Part shown: positions 44,919 to 53,725 of the stretch, piece after piece
Layout of the letters: each line of letters begins with the position of its first letter
Numbering within the stretch: position 1 is the stretch's first letter
Source of the DNA: Burkholderiaceae bacterium
GTDB taxonomy: Bacteria > Pseudomonadota > Gammaproteobacteria > Burkholderiales > Burkholderiaceae_A
Direction of reading: 5' to 3'
DNA length: 64,000 nt
Assembly: GCA_018402635.1 (NCBI GenBank)
Contig: JAGYIP010000004.1
Coordinates: 62,001 to 126,000 of the forward strand
Made by a program: the position numbers and the translations under genes
Notes under the pieces: model-generated
The model's database searches: none
What the model saw: only the letters and a program-made list of their open reading frames with translations
What the model was told of the DNA's origin: nothing

Positions 44919-46520
44919 ATGATCATTCATTGGCTTGACGCCTTTATTCCAGTGGCCTACCTGGTGGCGATCGTTCTTGTGGCCTGGGCAAGTGCCCGGC
45001 GAGTTGAGACCCCCGAGGACCTCTTTCTTGCGGGCAGAGGCCTTGGCTTTGGTGTCGTTGGCCTTTCTTTGTTTGCATCCAATATTTCGTCCACCACACT
45101 CATTGGGCTGTCGGGAGCAGCCTACTCCTCGGGTATTGCAGTGGCCAATTACGAATGGATGGCAGCAGTTGTGATGGTCTTTGCGGCCGTCTTTCTCATC
45201 CCCGTCTACCTGCGAAATCGTTGTCGCACCGTCCCGGAGTTTCTTGGGCTGCGATACAGTCAGGGCATCCGCAAATACGTCTCTGCATGGATGATTGGGC
45301 TTAGCGTGCTGGTTGACACGGCGGGCAGTCTTTTTGCAGGCGCCTTGATATTGCAGGTCTTGGTGCCAGGGCTACCGCTGTGGCCCGTGGTAATTGGTAT
45401 GGGGCTTTTTGCGGGTCTCTACACCATGGTGGGCGGCCTGCGTGCCGTCATGATTACCGATGCTCTGCAGGCCGTAATACTTATTGCGGGAAGCAGTGTT
45501 ATTGCTTTTATGGTCTTTAAGCAGTTCGACTTCTCCTGGACTGCCGCAACGGCCAGTCTTCCTGAAGGCCACCTTTCTTTGGTGCGCCCGGCTGACGATC
45601 CGTCCATGCCCTGGACTGGCCTTCTGGTGGGCGTCCCCATACTGGGCCTTTATTACTGGAGCATGAACCACTACATTAGCCAGCGTTTTTTTGCGGCAAA
45701 GTCTGAAGACCATGCCCGCTGGGGAGCCATTTTGGCAGCGGCGCTAAAGTTATTGCCCTTGTTTATTATGGTGCTTCCGGGTGCGATGGCCTTAAGCCTT
45801 TATCCTTCGTTAACCTCGGGTGATCAGGTCTTTCCAACCTTGGTCAAAGACCTCCTGCCGGTGGGGCTTCGCGGCCTTGTGCTTGCCGCTCTTCTTGCGG
45901 CCATTATGTCGACCATCGACAGCACCATTAATGCAGCCTCTGCGCTGGTGCACTACGACTTTCTGAATGCAGGGCCAAGTCGAGATCGGGAATCTGCACC
46001 CGCCCAGGCAGGTAGCAGCTCCTCGACTGGGCAGACCGACCTGCCGCGGGCTCGACTGCTTACCATTGTGTTTATGGTGGTCGCCATTGCCTGGGCCCCG
46101 GTGATTCAGGGCTTTCCTGGTCTCTTTGTCTACCTTCAGCAGATGTTTGCAGTGGCCGTGCCCCCGTTTGTGGTGGTCTACTGCCTGGGCATGGGCTGGA
46201 AAAGAACCACCGCGCGGGCAGCCTGGTGGTGCCTGCTAACAGGCCACGGCCTGGGTATTGGCTTTGTGATTGCCACCCAGTACGGACTATGGAGTCTTCA
46301 CTTTCTTGAGACCGCCGGGCTTACCACAGCCATCTGCCTTCTTGTTCAGCTCGTAACCAGTGGCAGTCGGGATACAAAACAAGGTACTGGCCTGCAGGCC
46401 ATTCTTTGGTCACGAACCATGCTGCCCATGTCGAAACCCTATGGCTTCTTAAAAGACTACCGCAGTCAATTGGTTCTACTGCTTGCCTTAACAGGGCTTA
46501 TGGTCGCGGCCTTTTTCTAA
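44919..46520 (+). CDS. Sodium:solute symporter (SSS family)
   Basis: AGRGLGFGVVGLSLFASNISSTTLIGLSGAAYSSG...YTMVGGLRAVMITDALQ. Confidence 0.88.
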   Translation: MIIHWLDAFIPVAYLVAIVLVAWASARRVETPEDLFLAGRGLGFGVVGLSLFASNISSTTLIGLSGAAYSSGIAVANYEWMAAVVMVFAAVFLIPVYLRNRCRTVPEFLGLRYSQGIRKYVSAWMIGLSVLVDTAGSLFAGALILQVLVPGLPLWPVVIGMGLFAGLYTMVGGLRAVMITDALQAVILIAGSSVIAFMVFKQFDFSWTAATASLPEGHLSLVRPADDPSMPWTGLLVGVPILGLYYWSMNHYISQRFFAAKSEDHARWGAILAAALKLLPLFIMVLPGAMALSLYPSLTSGDQVFPTLVKDLLPVGLRGLVLAALLAAIMSTIDSTINAASALVHYDFLNAGPSRDRESAPAQAGSSSSTGQTDLPRARLLTIVFMVVAIAWAPVIQGFPGLFVYLQQMFAVAVPPFVVVYCLGMGWKRTTARAAWWCLLTGHGLGIGFVIATQYGLWSLHFLETAGLTTAICLLVQLVTSGSRDTKQGTGLQAILWSRTMLPMSKPYGFLKDYRSQLVLLLALTGLMVAAFF

Positions 46521-47514
46521 CCCTCCGAAGAGAAGGTCCAGTTGTGTCGTCGTCGTCATGCAGCTTCTCAATAAGCCGGCGTCCAAGAACCACCGTGCAG
46601 GCCGCCAAGGGAAGGGCAAGCAAGACACCCACAAGGCCAAGCAGGCCACCAAACACCATTAAGGCAAGAATCACGGCCAATGGATGCAGTCCGATTTGTT
46701 CCCCAACAAGCTTGGGCGTTAGGACAAAGCTTTCAAGGAACTGCCCTAGGCTGTAGACAATGCCAATGGCAATAAGTCCATGAACAAGACCAAGCTCGAG
46801 AATCCCAGAGACCAAGGCAAGCACCAGGGAGAAGGCAAAGCCAAGGTAGGGCACAAAGACCAGTAGCCCCGATAAGAGCCCAATCGAAAACCAGCTTGAG
46901 AGGCCAGCAATTAATAAGCCTAGGCAATAGAAGCTCGCCATGGCCACAATGAGCATGCCCTGGCCGCGGAGGTAGTTCTGAAGTGTTGCGTGAATCTCGA
47001 GGGTTGTCTCGCGAAGGTAGCTCCGCTTGGAGCTCGGAATTAGGGCAAGGGCGTTGCCCCAGATGCTTGACCAGTCTTTAATAAGGAAGAAAAGCAGCAC
47101 AGGCACCAGGACAATCCAGCCCAAGAGTGCTGCAACCATGCCAAGCCCCGACTGCAGGGTGGCAAAGACCGTTTGAGAAACTGCCGAGGACTGGCCTTGA
47201 AGCAGCTGAATAATTTTGGCCCTTAAGGCCTGGCTGTCATCCACAGGAAGTCCGGCTTCAACCAGGTAGGGGTAGACAAGCCCGTAGAGCCGAACGGCGG
47301 CATCGGGAAAGCGCTCCCTTAGGCTGTTGAGCTCATTTTCAATAATAGGAACAGCAACAAGAACCAGGCCAATACCAACCAGTATGCCAATGGCAATGGC
47401 AAGTAGACTTGAAAGACTGCGCGGCAGGCCCTTTTGTGTGAGACGCGAGGCCGCGGGCTCAAGAAGGTAGGCAAGCAAAAAAGCGGCAATGAAGGGGGCG
47501 AGAATTTCGGTCAT
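46498..47514 (-). CDS. AI-2E family transporter / PerM-like permease
   Basis: PFIAAFLLAYLLEPAASRLTQKGLPRSL...GLVGVLLALPLAA. Confidence 0.88.
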   Translation of the reverse strand: MTEILAPFIAAFLLAYLLEPAASRLTQKGLPRSLSSLLAIAIGILVGIGLVLVAVPIIENELNSLRERFPDAAVRLYGLVYPYLVEAGLPVDDSQALRAKIIQLLQGQSSAVSQTVFATLQSGLGMVAALLGWIVLVPVLLFFLIKDWSSIWGNALALIPSSKRSYLRETTLEIHATLQNYLRGQGMLIVAMASFYCLGLLIAGLSSWFSIGLLSGLLVFVPYLGFAFSLVLALVSGILELGLVHGLIAIGIVYSLGQFLESFVLTPKLVGEQIGLHPLAVILALMVFGGLLGLVGVLLALPLAACTVVLGRRLIEKLHDDDDTTGPSLRRVRKRPRP

Positions 47515-47555
47515 CGATCGGAACGGGTGGGCCTTAGAGTGAAGGATCTTTAGGC

Positions 47556-47894
47556 CTAGGTTACTTGACTCAGGCTATAGCCTAGGGCAACTAAGACAGA
47601 GCCTACCAGCAGTCCTGGAACCAGGCCACCCCAGGGCCGTGGCAGCCGCATCATGACAAACACCGCAACCAAAAGAGCGACAAGCCGAACCGCCAAGGGA
47701 ACCTCTTCCAAAAGGCCAACGGGCAGAATAATGATGCGGACCACAAGGGCAGCCACCATCGCGTAGGTGACACACGTCACCCATTTGAAGAATTCGGTCT
47801 CCACATTAATTCGGCCGGACAGCAAGACACCCAGCCCCCGCCAAAGGTAGGTCGCAAAAATGGTTCCAAGCAGCACGCTTAGTTCGTAGCTCAT
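47556..47894 (-). CDS. AzlD-like branched-chain amino acid transport protein
   Basis: MSYELSVLLGTIFATYLWRGLGVLLSGRIN small membrane protein adjacent to AzlC. Confidence 0.75.
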   Translation of the reverse strand: MSYELSVLLGTIFATYLWRGLGVLLSGRINVETEFFKWVTCVTYAMVAALVVRIIILPVGLLEEVPLAVRLVALLVAVFVMMRLPRPWGGLVPGLLVGSVLVALGYSLSQVT

Positions 47895-47904
47895 GGTTTT
47901 CTGT

Positions 47905-48633
47905 CTAGCCTGAAGGTCGTCGATGGATAAGCAGGTAGGCCAGGCTGCCACCAACAAGCCCAGAAATAAGCAGACTGTAGTCGGGCAGGATGCTGTGGCT
48001 AAGGGGCCCCAGCAGGCTTCCAAGCAAAATGGCCAGTCGATAGGCGGTTGGTCGAACCTCGGTAAAGCTCAACATAAAAAACAAGGGGTTTAGGAACACA
48101 AGGGCCATGGTGAGCGGCATGGGAACTTGGTCGGCAATCAGGTAGCCAATAACTGAGCCCGGCGCGCAGACACCCCAGCAGACAAGCCCAATGCCCCAGA
48201 AGTAGGCCTGACGATACTGCGGCTCCATTCTGGGCAGGTCGCGCATGGCCACGGCCCAGCTGGTCATGGCCAGAAGGTGCACCATGGCATACAGACTTTT
48301 TGAGCCTCGTTGCTTGCCATCGAACTGGGGAAGCACCGTGAGAGTCATGGGCAGAAACCGCGAGGCGGTAAGACCCACGGCCAGGGTGGTGAGCAGCGTG
48401 GTTGCACCAAGGGCAAACATCTCGGCCATGACCATCTGGCCGGGCAGGGCATAGACGAAAAAGGCTGACCCTGCGGCGGTCCATATTGACAGATCAAGGC
48501 TGTGGCAGAGCGCGCCAAAGCCAATGTAGCCTGCAAACAAGACGCCAGCGGGCGCACCAATGGCAAGCCGCATGCCGCGACGAAAGGCCTCTTGCTTGGA
48601 CTGAAAGTGCAGCTCGTACGCAGGCTTTGACAT
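47905..48633 (-). CDS. AzlC family ABC-type amino acid permease
   Basis: FRRGMRLAIGAPAGVLFAGYIGFGALCHSLDLSIWTAAGSAFFVYALPGQMVMAEMFALG. Confidence 0.82.
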   Translation of the reverse strand: MSKPAYELHFQSKQEAFRRGMRLAIGAPAGVLFAGYIGFGALCHSLDLSIWTAAGSAFFVYALPGQMVMAEMFALGATTLLTTLAVGLTASRFLPMTLTVLPQFDGKQRGSKSLYAMVHLLAMTSWAVAMRDLPRMEPQYRQAYFWGIGLVCWGVCAPGSVIGYLIADQVPMPLTMALVFLNPLFFMLSFTEVRPTAYRLAILLGSLLGPLSHSILPDYSLLISGLVGGSLAYLLIHRRPSG

Positions 48634-48644
48634 CGTGCGATTGT

Positions 48645-49238
48645 ATGATGCACGGCGTGGGCAGACTCTTTTCAAAACTCTATCAACGCGTCATGGGCTG
48701 GTCGCGTCATCCCCGGGCAACGGGCTACCTTGCGGCGCTTAGTTTTTCAGAGTCGTCCTTTTTCCCCATTCCACCCGATGTCATGCTCGCGCCCATGTGC
48801 CTTGCCCGGCCACAACGCGCCTACTGGCTGGCCCTTGTTACAACCGTCAGTTCGGTGCTTGGCGGCCTCTTGGGGTATTTCATTGGCCTTTGGGCAATGG
48901 AAATGGTCCTTCCCTGGCTTTTGGAGTCGCAGTACGCTCAGGCCTATGGCCTTGCCCAGCAGTGGTTTGCCGACTATGGTGTTTGGGCTGTACTGCTTGC
49001 CGGGTTTTCGCCCATTCCTTACAAGGTCTTCACCATTGCGGCAGGCGCTGCCTCTATGGCGCTTTTCCCATTTATTCTTGCCTCAATCCTGGGTCGCGGC
49101 GGCCGGTTCTTTTTGGTGGCCGCCTTAATGAAGTGGGGCGGTGCCCCTATGGAGCAGTGGCTTGCCCGCTGGGCCGACCGACTGGGATGGGTTCTGGTTG
49201 GCCTGGTGGTTATTGGCCTTCTGACCCTAACCCGGTGA
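48645..49238 (+). CDS. YqaA/DedA-family membrane protein
   Basis: SFSESSFFPIPPDVMLAPMCLARP...GFSPIPYKVFTIAAGAASM; stop codon falls in the 14-bp repeat at 49233. Confidence 0.85.
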   Translation: MMHGVGRLFSKLYQRVMGWSRHPRATGYLAALSFSESSFFPIPPDVMLAPMCLARPQRAYWLALVTTVSSVLGGLLGYFIGLWAMEMVLPWLLESQYAQAYGLAQQWFADYGVWAVLLAGFSPIPYKVFTIAAGAASMALFPFILASILGRGGRFFLVAALMKWGGAPMEQWLARWADRLGWVLVGLVVIGLLTLTR

Positions 49239-49246
49239 CAGTTTAC
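49233..49246 (+). repeat. Direct repeat copy 1, CGGTGACAGTTTAC
   Basis: Identical 14-mer at 51378-51391; CGGTGCCAGTTTAC at 52113-52126 within the RAYT palindrome. Confidence 0.85.
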
Positions 49247-49287
49247 CGAATACACTCCCCCAAAAAATTGGGAGAATTACCCAGCTT

Positions 49288-49452
49288 AAGCCCAAACCAA
49301 AACCACGTCCTAGCCTAATCACTTTAACCAAGGACGACGATGAGGGCGGGGTTTTCGTGGGTGTGGCCTACGGAACGAGTCAAAGGACGGATCGGCTCTA
49401 CGGAGGCGAACTCCGCATCATCAAGAGTGAACATCCCGCCACTCGCAAATAG
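49288..49452 (+). pseudogene. PemK/MazF-like toxin fragment
   Basis: Open frame KPKPKPRPSLITLTKDDDEGGVFVGVAYGTSQRTDRLYGGELRIIKSEHPATRK*; no start codon; VAYGTSQ-TDRLY-GE resembles PemK-like toxins. Confidence 0.35.
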
Positions 49453-49632
49453 CAACGTGCGCGGATCTTTTGCACCCTTCGGACGATGCGTTTTGCCAGT
49501 CGGTGGGCGCTAGGAGTGGCGGGGATTACCCCGCAAGCGCGCCGCCAAATACATGCAAATGCAGCGCTCGCAGTGACTGAAAAATATATATAGATATTTG
49601 CTTAACACTATGCTTTGTATTATTCTATATAC

Positions 49633-50001
49633 ATGCCTAAAACAGCCCTTGCCCTTTTGCAACTGCCGCCAGCCACTACTGCCGCCATTGAGAAGCTGGG
49701 TGCAGATCTCGCTGTGGCGCGCTTGCGACGTAAGGAGTCGTTGAAAACCTGGGCCCAGCGCATGGGTGTTTCGGTGCCTACGCTGCAGCGGCTTGAGGCG
49801 GGTGATCCGGCGGTGGGTATTGGTATTGTGGCTACGGCGCTGTGGCTTATTCAGCGTGATGGTGAGCTTGGAAAGCTGGCTGCGCCCGAGCACGACCAAG
49901 GGGCGATTGAGTTGGATATCCGCGAGGCCGTTGAGCTGGGGCGCGCTCGCGCCAGGGCCTCTGCAGAAGCGCGCACAAGTGCAAGACGGCCGAAGGCTTA
50001 G
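49633..50001 (+). CDS. hipB: HipB-like HTH antitoxin
   Basis: LAVARLRRKESLKTWAQRMGVSVPTLQRLEAGDPAVGIGIVATALWLI; AT-rich upstream region; directly upstream of hipA. Confidence 0.88.
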   Translation: MPKTALALLQLPPATTAAIEKLGADLAVARLRRKESLKTWAQRMGVSVPTLQRLEAGDPAVGIGIVATALWLIQRDGELGKLAAPEHDQGAIELDIREAVELGRARARASAEARTSARRPKA

Positions 50002-50016
50002 TGGGGCCAATTCACA

Positions 50017-51333
50017 ATGCGGCTCGATGATTTGACCCTGTGGTACCTCGAAAACCCGGCTGCGCCGCGCTATGTGGGTGCCTTGAAGCTGGTTTCAGCC
50101 GGCAAAGGGGTTTCGTTGCATTACGGCCAGGATTGGTTGGCCAGTGGTTTTGCATTGAGTGAAGATCTTCCGCTCCTGGACAACGAATTTTTACCGCCGA
50201 GCCGTTTGTCATCGGACGTGCAGCGTGCGGTCGGCGCAGTTGACGATGCACGGCCTGACCGTTGGGGTGAAAAGGTGATTCGCTTTGTGGACAAGCCCAA
50301 GCGTCTTTCCTTGATGGAGTACCTTTATTACGCGGGGGATGACCGGTTTGGTGCGCTCGGTGTTTCGACCTCGGCCAGCCATTACCGTCCGCGTGCAGCA
50401 GGCCCGCTACCCAGGTTGGACGATGTGCAGCAACTGAGTGAAGTGGTGGCCAAGATTGAGGCTTCGGAGCCTTTGACAGCGCTGGAGGCCAAGATCATCG
50501 CCGGAGGTGGAAGCCCGCTGGGCGGTGCCAAGCCCAAGGCGCTCATCAATATCGACGGTGAGCAGTGGGTGATCAAGTTCTTCAACAATGAACCGGTTGA
50601 CGCTCCCCTCGTTGAACACGCGGCGATGACGCTGGCCGAGCGCGCAGGCATCACGGTTGCCAAAACGCAGGCCATCTCCCTTGTGGGGTCCCATGCAGTG
50701 CTCATCCGGCGTTTTGATCGTGAGCAGGCACGGCGGATTCACAGCATTTCAGCGGGTACGGCCATTCGGGCCGCCACGGTTTCGGGCGGGGAGCCGCAGA
50801 TGGGCTACCCCGAGCTGGCCCGGATTCTTCGTCGGGTGGGTGTCGCGCATGCCAACATGAACCAGCAGGATGCCCGCGAGCTGTTTCGGCGCATGGTCTT
50901 CAATATCCTGATCGACAACACCGATGACCATGAGAAGAACCATTCCCTGTTGGTCGTCAATCCAGTTGAAAATGGCCGCCTAAAATTGGCGCCCGCTTAC
51001 GATGTATTACCCACCAACTCGGGGCAGGGTTACCAGGAGTTCATCTGCGGTGCGCAGGGGCGGAATTCGACGCTTGAAAACGCCATGTCGCAGTGCGATG
51101 CATTTGGCCTGCAGCCCCCCGAGGCTGCAGCCGAGGTGACCAGAGTCATCGAGGTTGTGACGTCTTGGAAGGCGCATTTTGCATCCGTTGGCGTGACGCA
51201 GCGGGACATCGATAGCTTGGCGCAGCAGATCGACGGCGACTATCTTCTGTCCCAACGCACGGGGTTTGAGCCCGCCCAGTTTCAGGACTTGCCGAGAAAA
51301 AAAACGCGAACCAGTCCTTTCCGTAATTATTGA
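50017..51333 (+). CDS. hipA: HipA-type serine/threonine kinase toxin
   Basis: LSEDLPLLDNEFLPPSRLSSDVQRAVGAVDDARPDRWGEKVI, GGGSPLGGAKPKALINIDGEQWVIKF, NILIDNTDDHEKNHSLLV. Confidence 0.95.
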   Translation: MRLDDLTLWYLENPAAPRYVGALKLVSAGKGVSLHYGQDWLASGFALSEDLPLLDNEFLPPSRLSSDVQRAVGAVDDARPDRWGEKVIRFVDKPKRLSLMEYLYYAGDDRFGALGVSTSASHYRPRAAGPLPRLDDVQQLSEVVAKIEASEPLTALEAKIIAGGGSPLGGAKPKALINIDGEQWVIKFFNNEPVDAPLVEHAAMTLAERAGITVAKTQAISLVGSHAVLIRRFDREQARRIHSISAGTAIRAATVSGGEPQMGYPELARILRRVGVAHANMNQQDARELFRRMVFNILIDNTDDHEKNHSLLVVNPVENGRLKLAPAYDVLPTNSGQGYQEFICGAQGRNSTLENAMSQCDAFGLQPPEAAAEVTRVIEVVTSWKAHFASVGVTQRDIDSLAQQIDGDYLLSQRTGFEPAQFQDLPRKKTRTSPFRNY

Positions 51334-51377
51334 AGTGATCGTGACGCCCGATAATTTTGCAGAATTTTCAGCCAACT

Positions 51378-51391
51378 CGGTGACAGTTTAC
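51378..51391 (+). repeat. Direct repeat copy 2, CGGTGACAGTTTAC
   Basis: Identical to 49233-49246; followed by TCGGTGACACTTCACT near 51411. Confidence 0.85.
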
Positions 51392-51452
51392 TTTTTTCAA
51401 CCCCGCCATTTCGGTGACACTTCACTAAATTTTTCTTGCGCATCATTCGGGG

Positions 51453-52130
51453 ATGGCACGCCTTCCTCGAATTGTTTTCCCTGGTCATCCTCATCACATC
51501 ACACAACGGGGTAACCGCAAGGAGCGCGTCTTTTTCCAAGACAGCGACTACGCCCTCTATATTGACTTGCTTAGTAAGGCGGCTCGTAAGGCGGAGACAG
51601 AGATCTGGTGCTACTGCCTTATGCCCAATCATGTACACCTCATTGCCGTGCCGTCAGATAAAGACGGACTTCGGAAAACCTTCGCGGATGCACATCGTCG
51701 TTACACAACCTGCATCAATGAACGTTTGGGAACAACAGGGCATTTGTGGCAGGGACGTTTTGGCTCTGTCGTCATGGACCAGCGACACCTTTACCATGCG
51801 GTGCGCTATGTGTCTCTGAATCCTGTGCGCGCTCGGCTCGTGCAACAGGCGCGGGACTGGCGTTGGTCAAGTGTTAAGGCTCACCTGTCGGGCAAGGATG
51901 ATTCACTGGTGAAGGTCGGTCCCATTTTGAATCGCTACGGTGATTTTGCGGCATTTTTAGGTGACTCATCGCATGACGAAGACGAATTTAAGAGGCTCAG
52001 GCAATCAGAAACGACCGGCCGCCCTTTGGGTGATGAAGCCTGGCTTCAGACTCTTGAATCTTTGACGGGCAAGACCGTGAGGGCACAAAAGCCCGGACCG
52101 AAGCGAAAATCCCGGTGCCAGTTTACTTAA
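51453..52130 (+). CDS. REP-associated tyrosine transposase (RAYT, TnpA_REP / Y1_Tnp)
   Basis: MARLPRIVFPGHPHHITQRGNRKERVFFQDSDY...CYCLMPNHVHLIAVP...GHLWQGRFGS...YVSLNPVRARLV. Confidence 0.93.
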   Translation: MARLPRIVFPGHPHHITQRGNRKERVFFQDSDYALYIDLLSKAARKAETEIWCYCLMPNHVHLIAVPSDKDGLRKTFADAHRRYTTCINERLGTTGHLWQGRFGSVVMDQRHLYHAVRYVSLNPVRARLVQQARDWRWSSVKAHLSGKDDSLVKVGPILNRYGDFAAFLGDSSHDEDEFKRLRQSETTGRPLGDEAWLQTLESLTGKTVRAQKPGPKRKSRCQFT

Positions 52131-52160
52131 TTACGAATTAAGTAAACTGGCACCGGGATT
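52108..52160. repeat. Palindrome with 25-bp arms overlapping the RAYT 3' end
   Basis: AATCCCGGTGCCAGTTTACTTAATT ACG AATTAAGTAAACTGGCACCGGGATT; arms perfectly complementary. Confidence 0.95.
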
Positions 52161-52207
52161 CCGAGCACCGGAATTGCGCGGTATTGAGTGAACTGAAAAT
52201 CATCTAG

Positions 52208-52278
52208 TCGGCCTCCCACCGCGGTGAAGCGGTGGGGTTAAAGTGAGTTTGCGAACTTACATAACCACAGGAGGCCGA
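52208..52278 (+). promoter_or_regulatory. Stem-loop sequestering the IS transposase Shine-Dalgarno
   Basis: TCGGCCTCC (52208-52216) pairs with GGAGGCCGA (52270-52278), which contains the SD; alternative hairpin CCCACCGC/GCGGTGGG (52215-52236). Confidence 0.55.
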
Positions 52279-52280
52279 AG

Positions 52281-53294
52281 ATGAAATATAGCGGAATTGA
52301 CCTGCACTCAAACAACAGCGTGGTGACCGTGACGGATGAGGAGGATCGGGTAATGGCAGAGAAGCGCTTGCCCAACGACCTGGCGAAGATTCTTGAGTTG
52401 CTTGAACCCTGGCGAGAAGAGATCGCTGGGGTAGTGGTCGAATCGACCTTTAACTGGTATTGGCTGGTCGACGGTCTCCAAGCGGCGGGCTTTAAGGTGC
52501 ATCTGGCCAACACCACGGCGATCAAGAAGTACGAAGGGCTCAAGCACAGCGGCGACGAAGCAGACGCACGTTACCTTGCCCACCTGCTGAGGTTGGGGAT
52601 ATTGCCAACGGGAACCATCCTGCCGCCGGAGCAACGCGCCGTGCGCGATCTGGCCCGCAAGCGCATGCAGCTGGTGCGCAGTCGTACCACCCACATCCTT
52701 TCTGTCGAAAATATCACCGCCCGCCAGCATGGCGTCCGAATCAAGTGCAACCAAGTCAAACGGCTGACGGCAGAGACTATCGACCAAATGGCACTGCCCG
52801 AGGATGTGGCATTTGCGATCAAAACCAATGTAGCGGTCATCGCCACGCTTTCCGCGCAGATCGACCTTCTTGAAAAGCGTCTTCAGGAAAGAATCGCACA
52901 GCGACCGGAGTACGAACTGCTCACCAGCGTACCCGGGATCGGTCGGGTGCTGGCGACCACGATCCTGTTGGAAGCAGGGCCGATTGATCGTTTCGCGGCT
53001 CCAGGCAACTTTGCTTCCTATGCGCGCTGCGTCGACAGCGTGCGCACCAGCAACGGCAAGAAGAAGGGGGAAGGGAACACCAAAAACGGCAACAAGTATC
53101 TGGCCTGGGCCTTTGTCGAGGCGGCCAACTTCGCGCTGCGCTACTGCGCCGAGGCGAAACGGTTCTACGAGCGCAAGAAAGCGAGGACGAATAACGTGGT
53201 GGCAATCAAGGCGCTGGCGCACAAGCTGGCGCGGGCCTGCTTCCACATTCTGAAGGAGCGCAAACCGTTTGACGTGACGCGCTGCTTTGCATGA
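52281..53294 (+). CDS. IS110 family transposase (DEDD plus Transposase_20)
   Basis: MKYSGIDLHSNNSVVTV...HSGDEADARYLAHLLRLG...TSVPGIGRVLATTILLEAG...TKNGNKYLAWAFVEAA. Confidence 0.95.
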   Translation: MKYSGIDLHSNNSVVTVTDEEDRVMAEKRLPNDLAKILELLEPWREEIAGVVVESTFNWYWLVDGLQAAGFKVHLANTTAIKKYEGLKHSGDEADARYLAHLLRLGILPTGTILPPEQRAVRDLARKRMQLVRSRTTHILSVENITARQHGVRIKCNQVKRLTAETIDQMALPEDVAFAIKTNVAVIATLSAQIDLLEKRLQERIAQRPEYELLTSVPGIGRVLATTILLEAGPIDRFAAPGNFASYARCVDSVRTSNGKKKGEGNTKNGNKYLAWAFVEAANFALRYCAEAKRFYERKKARTNNVVAIKALAHKLARACFHILKERKPFDVTRCFA

Positions 53295-53699
53295 GTAATG
53301 ACGGCGGCCGGCAAGCCCGGACATGGGGACTGGAACGACAGCCATATGAACTGAATGGGATGCCGTGCCGCCGTCACCGATTTGCAGTCAAAGCGGATCG
53401 CCCGCAACGCGAACCACCGAGGGATTGGCGCCGGAACTTCGGCAGCCACGGGTCTGTGATGAACCCATTGGACGCGTTGCGGCACCAACGTTCTTCTGGG
53501 GCGGCGAAGCCGCCAGGGCGAAAGGCAGATTCATCGCCGCTTGCTTGATCCTGATGGGTGTCTGGCGCGATTCGTCGCAGCCATGATTTGAAGAAACGGG
53601 CGTGATCGGCAACTGCAAACGGAGAAGAAGTTTCAAAACCGGCGGCTGGCGCCGCCATGGATTCGTTTGCTCACTTGACACCAGCCGACTAATGGGTGT
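53295..53699 (+). ncRNA. Candidate bridge/seek RNA region in the IS right end
   Basis: ~400 bp non-coding 3' end with several GC-rich inverted repeats (e.g. ggcggctggcgccgcc); IS1111-group guide RNAs are reported from the right end; exact RNA boundaries not determinable here. Confidence 0.45.
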
Positions 53700-53725
53700 C
53701 ACCGGGATTCAGCGGGACGGAGTTT

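Larger units (their letters stand above)
52162..53710 (+). mobile_element. IS110-family (IS1111-like) insertion sequence
   Basis: CACCGGGATTC at 52151-52161 and 53700-53710; transposase CDS 52281-53294; subterminal inverted repeats TAGTCGGC (52205-52212) / GCCGACTA (53684-53691); ~400 bp non-coding right end. Confidence 0.75.

Noticed and set aside
52308-53345. 345-aa minus-strand ORF antisense to the IS110 transposase
   Set aside because: Mirror of the transposase with no family features; artefact of codon composition.
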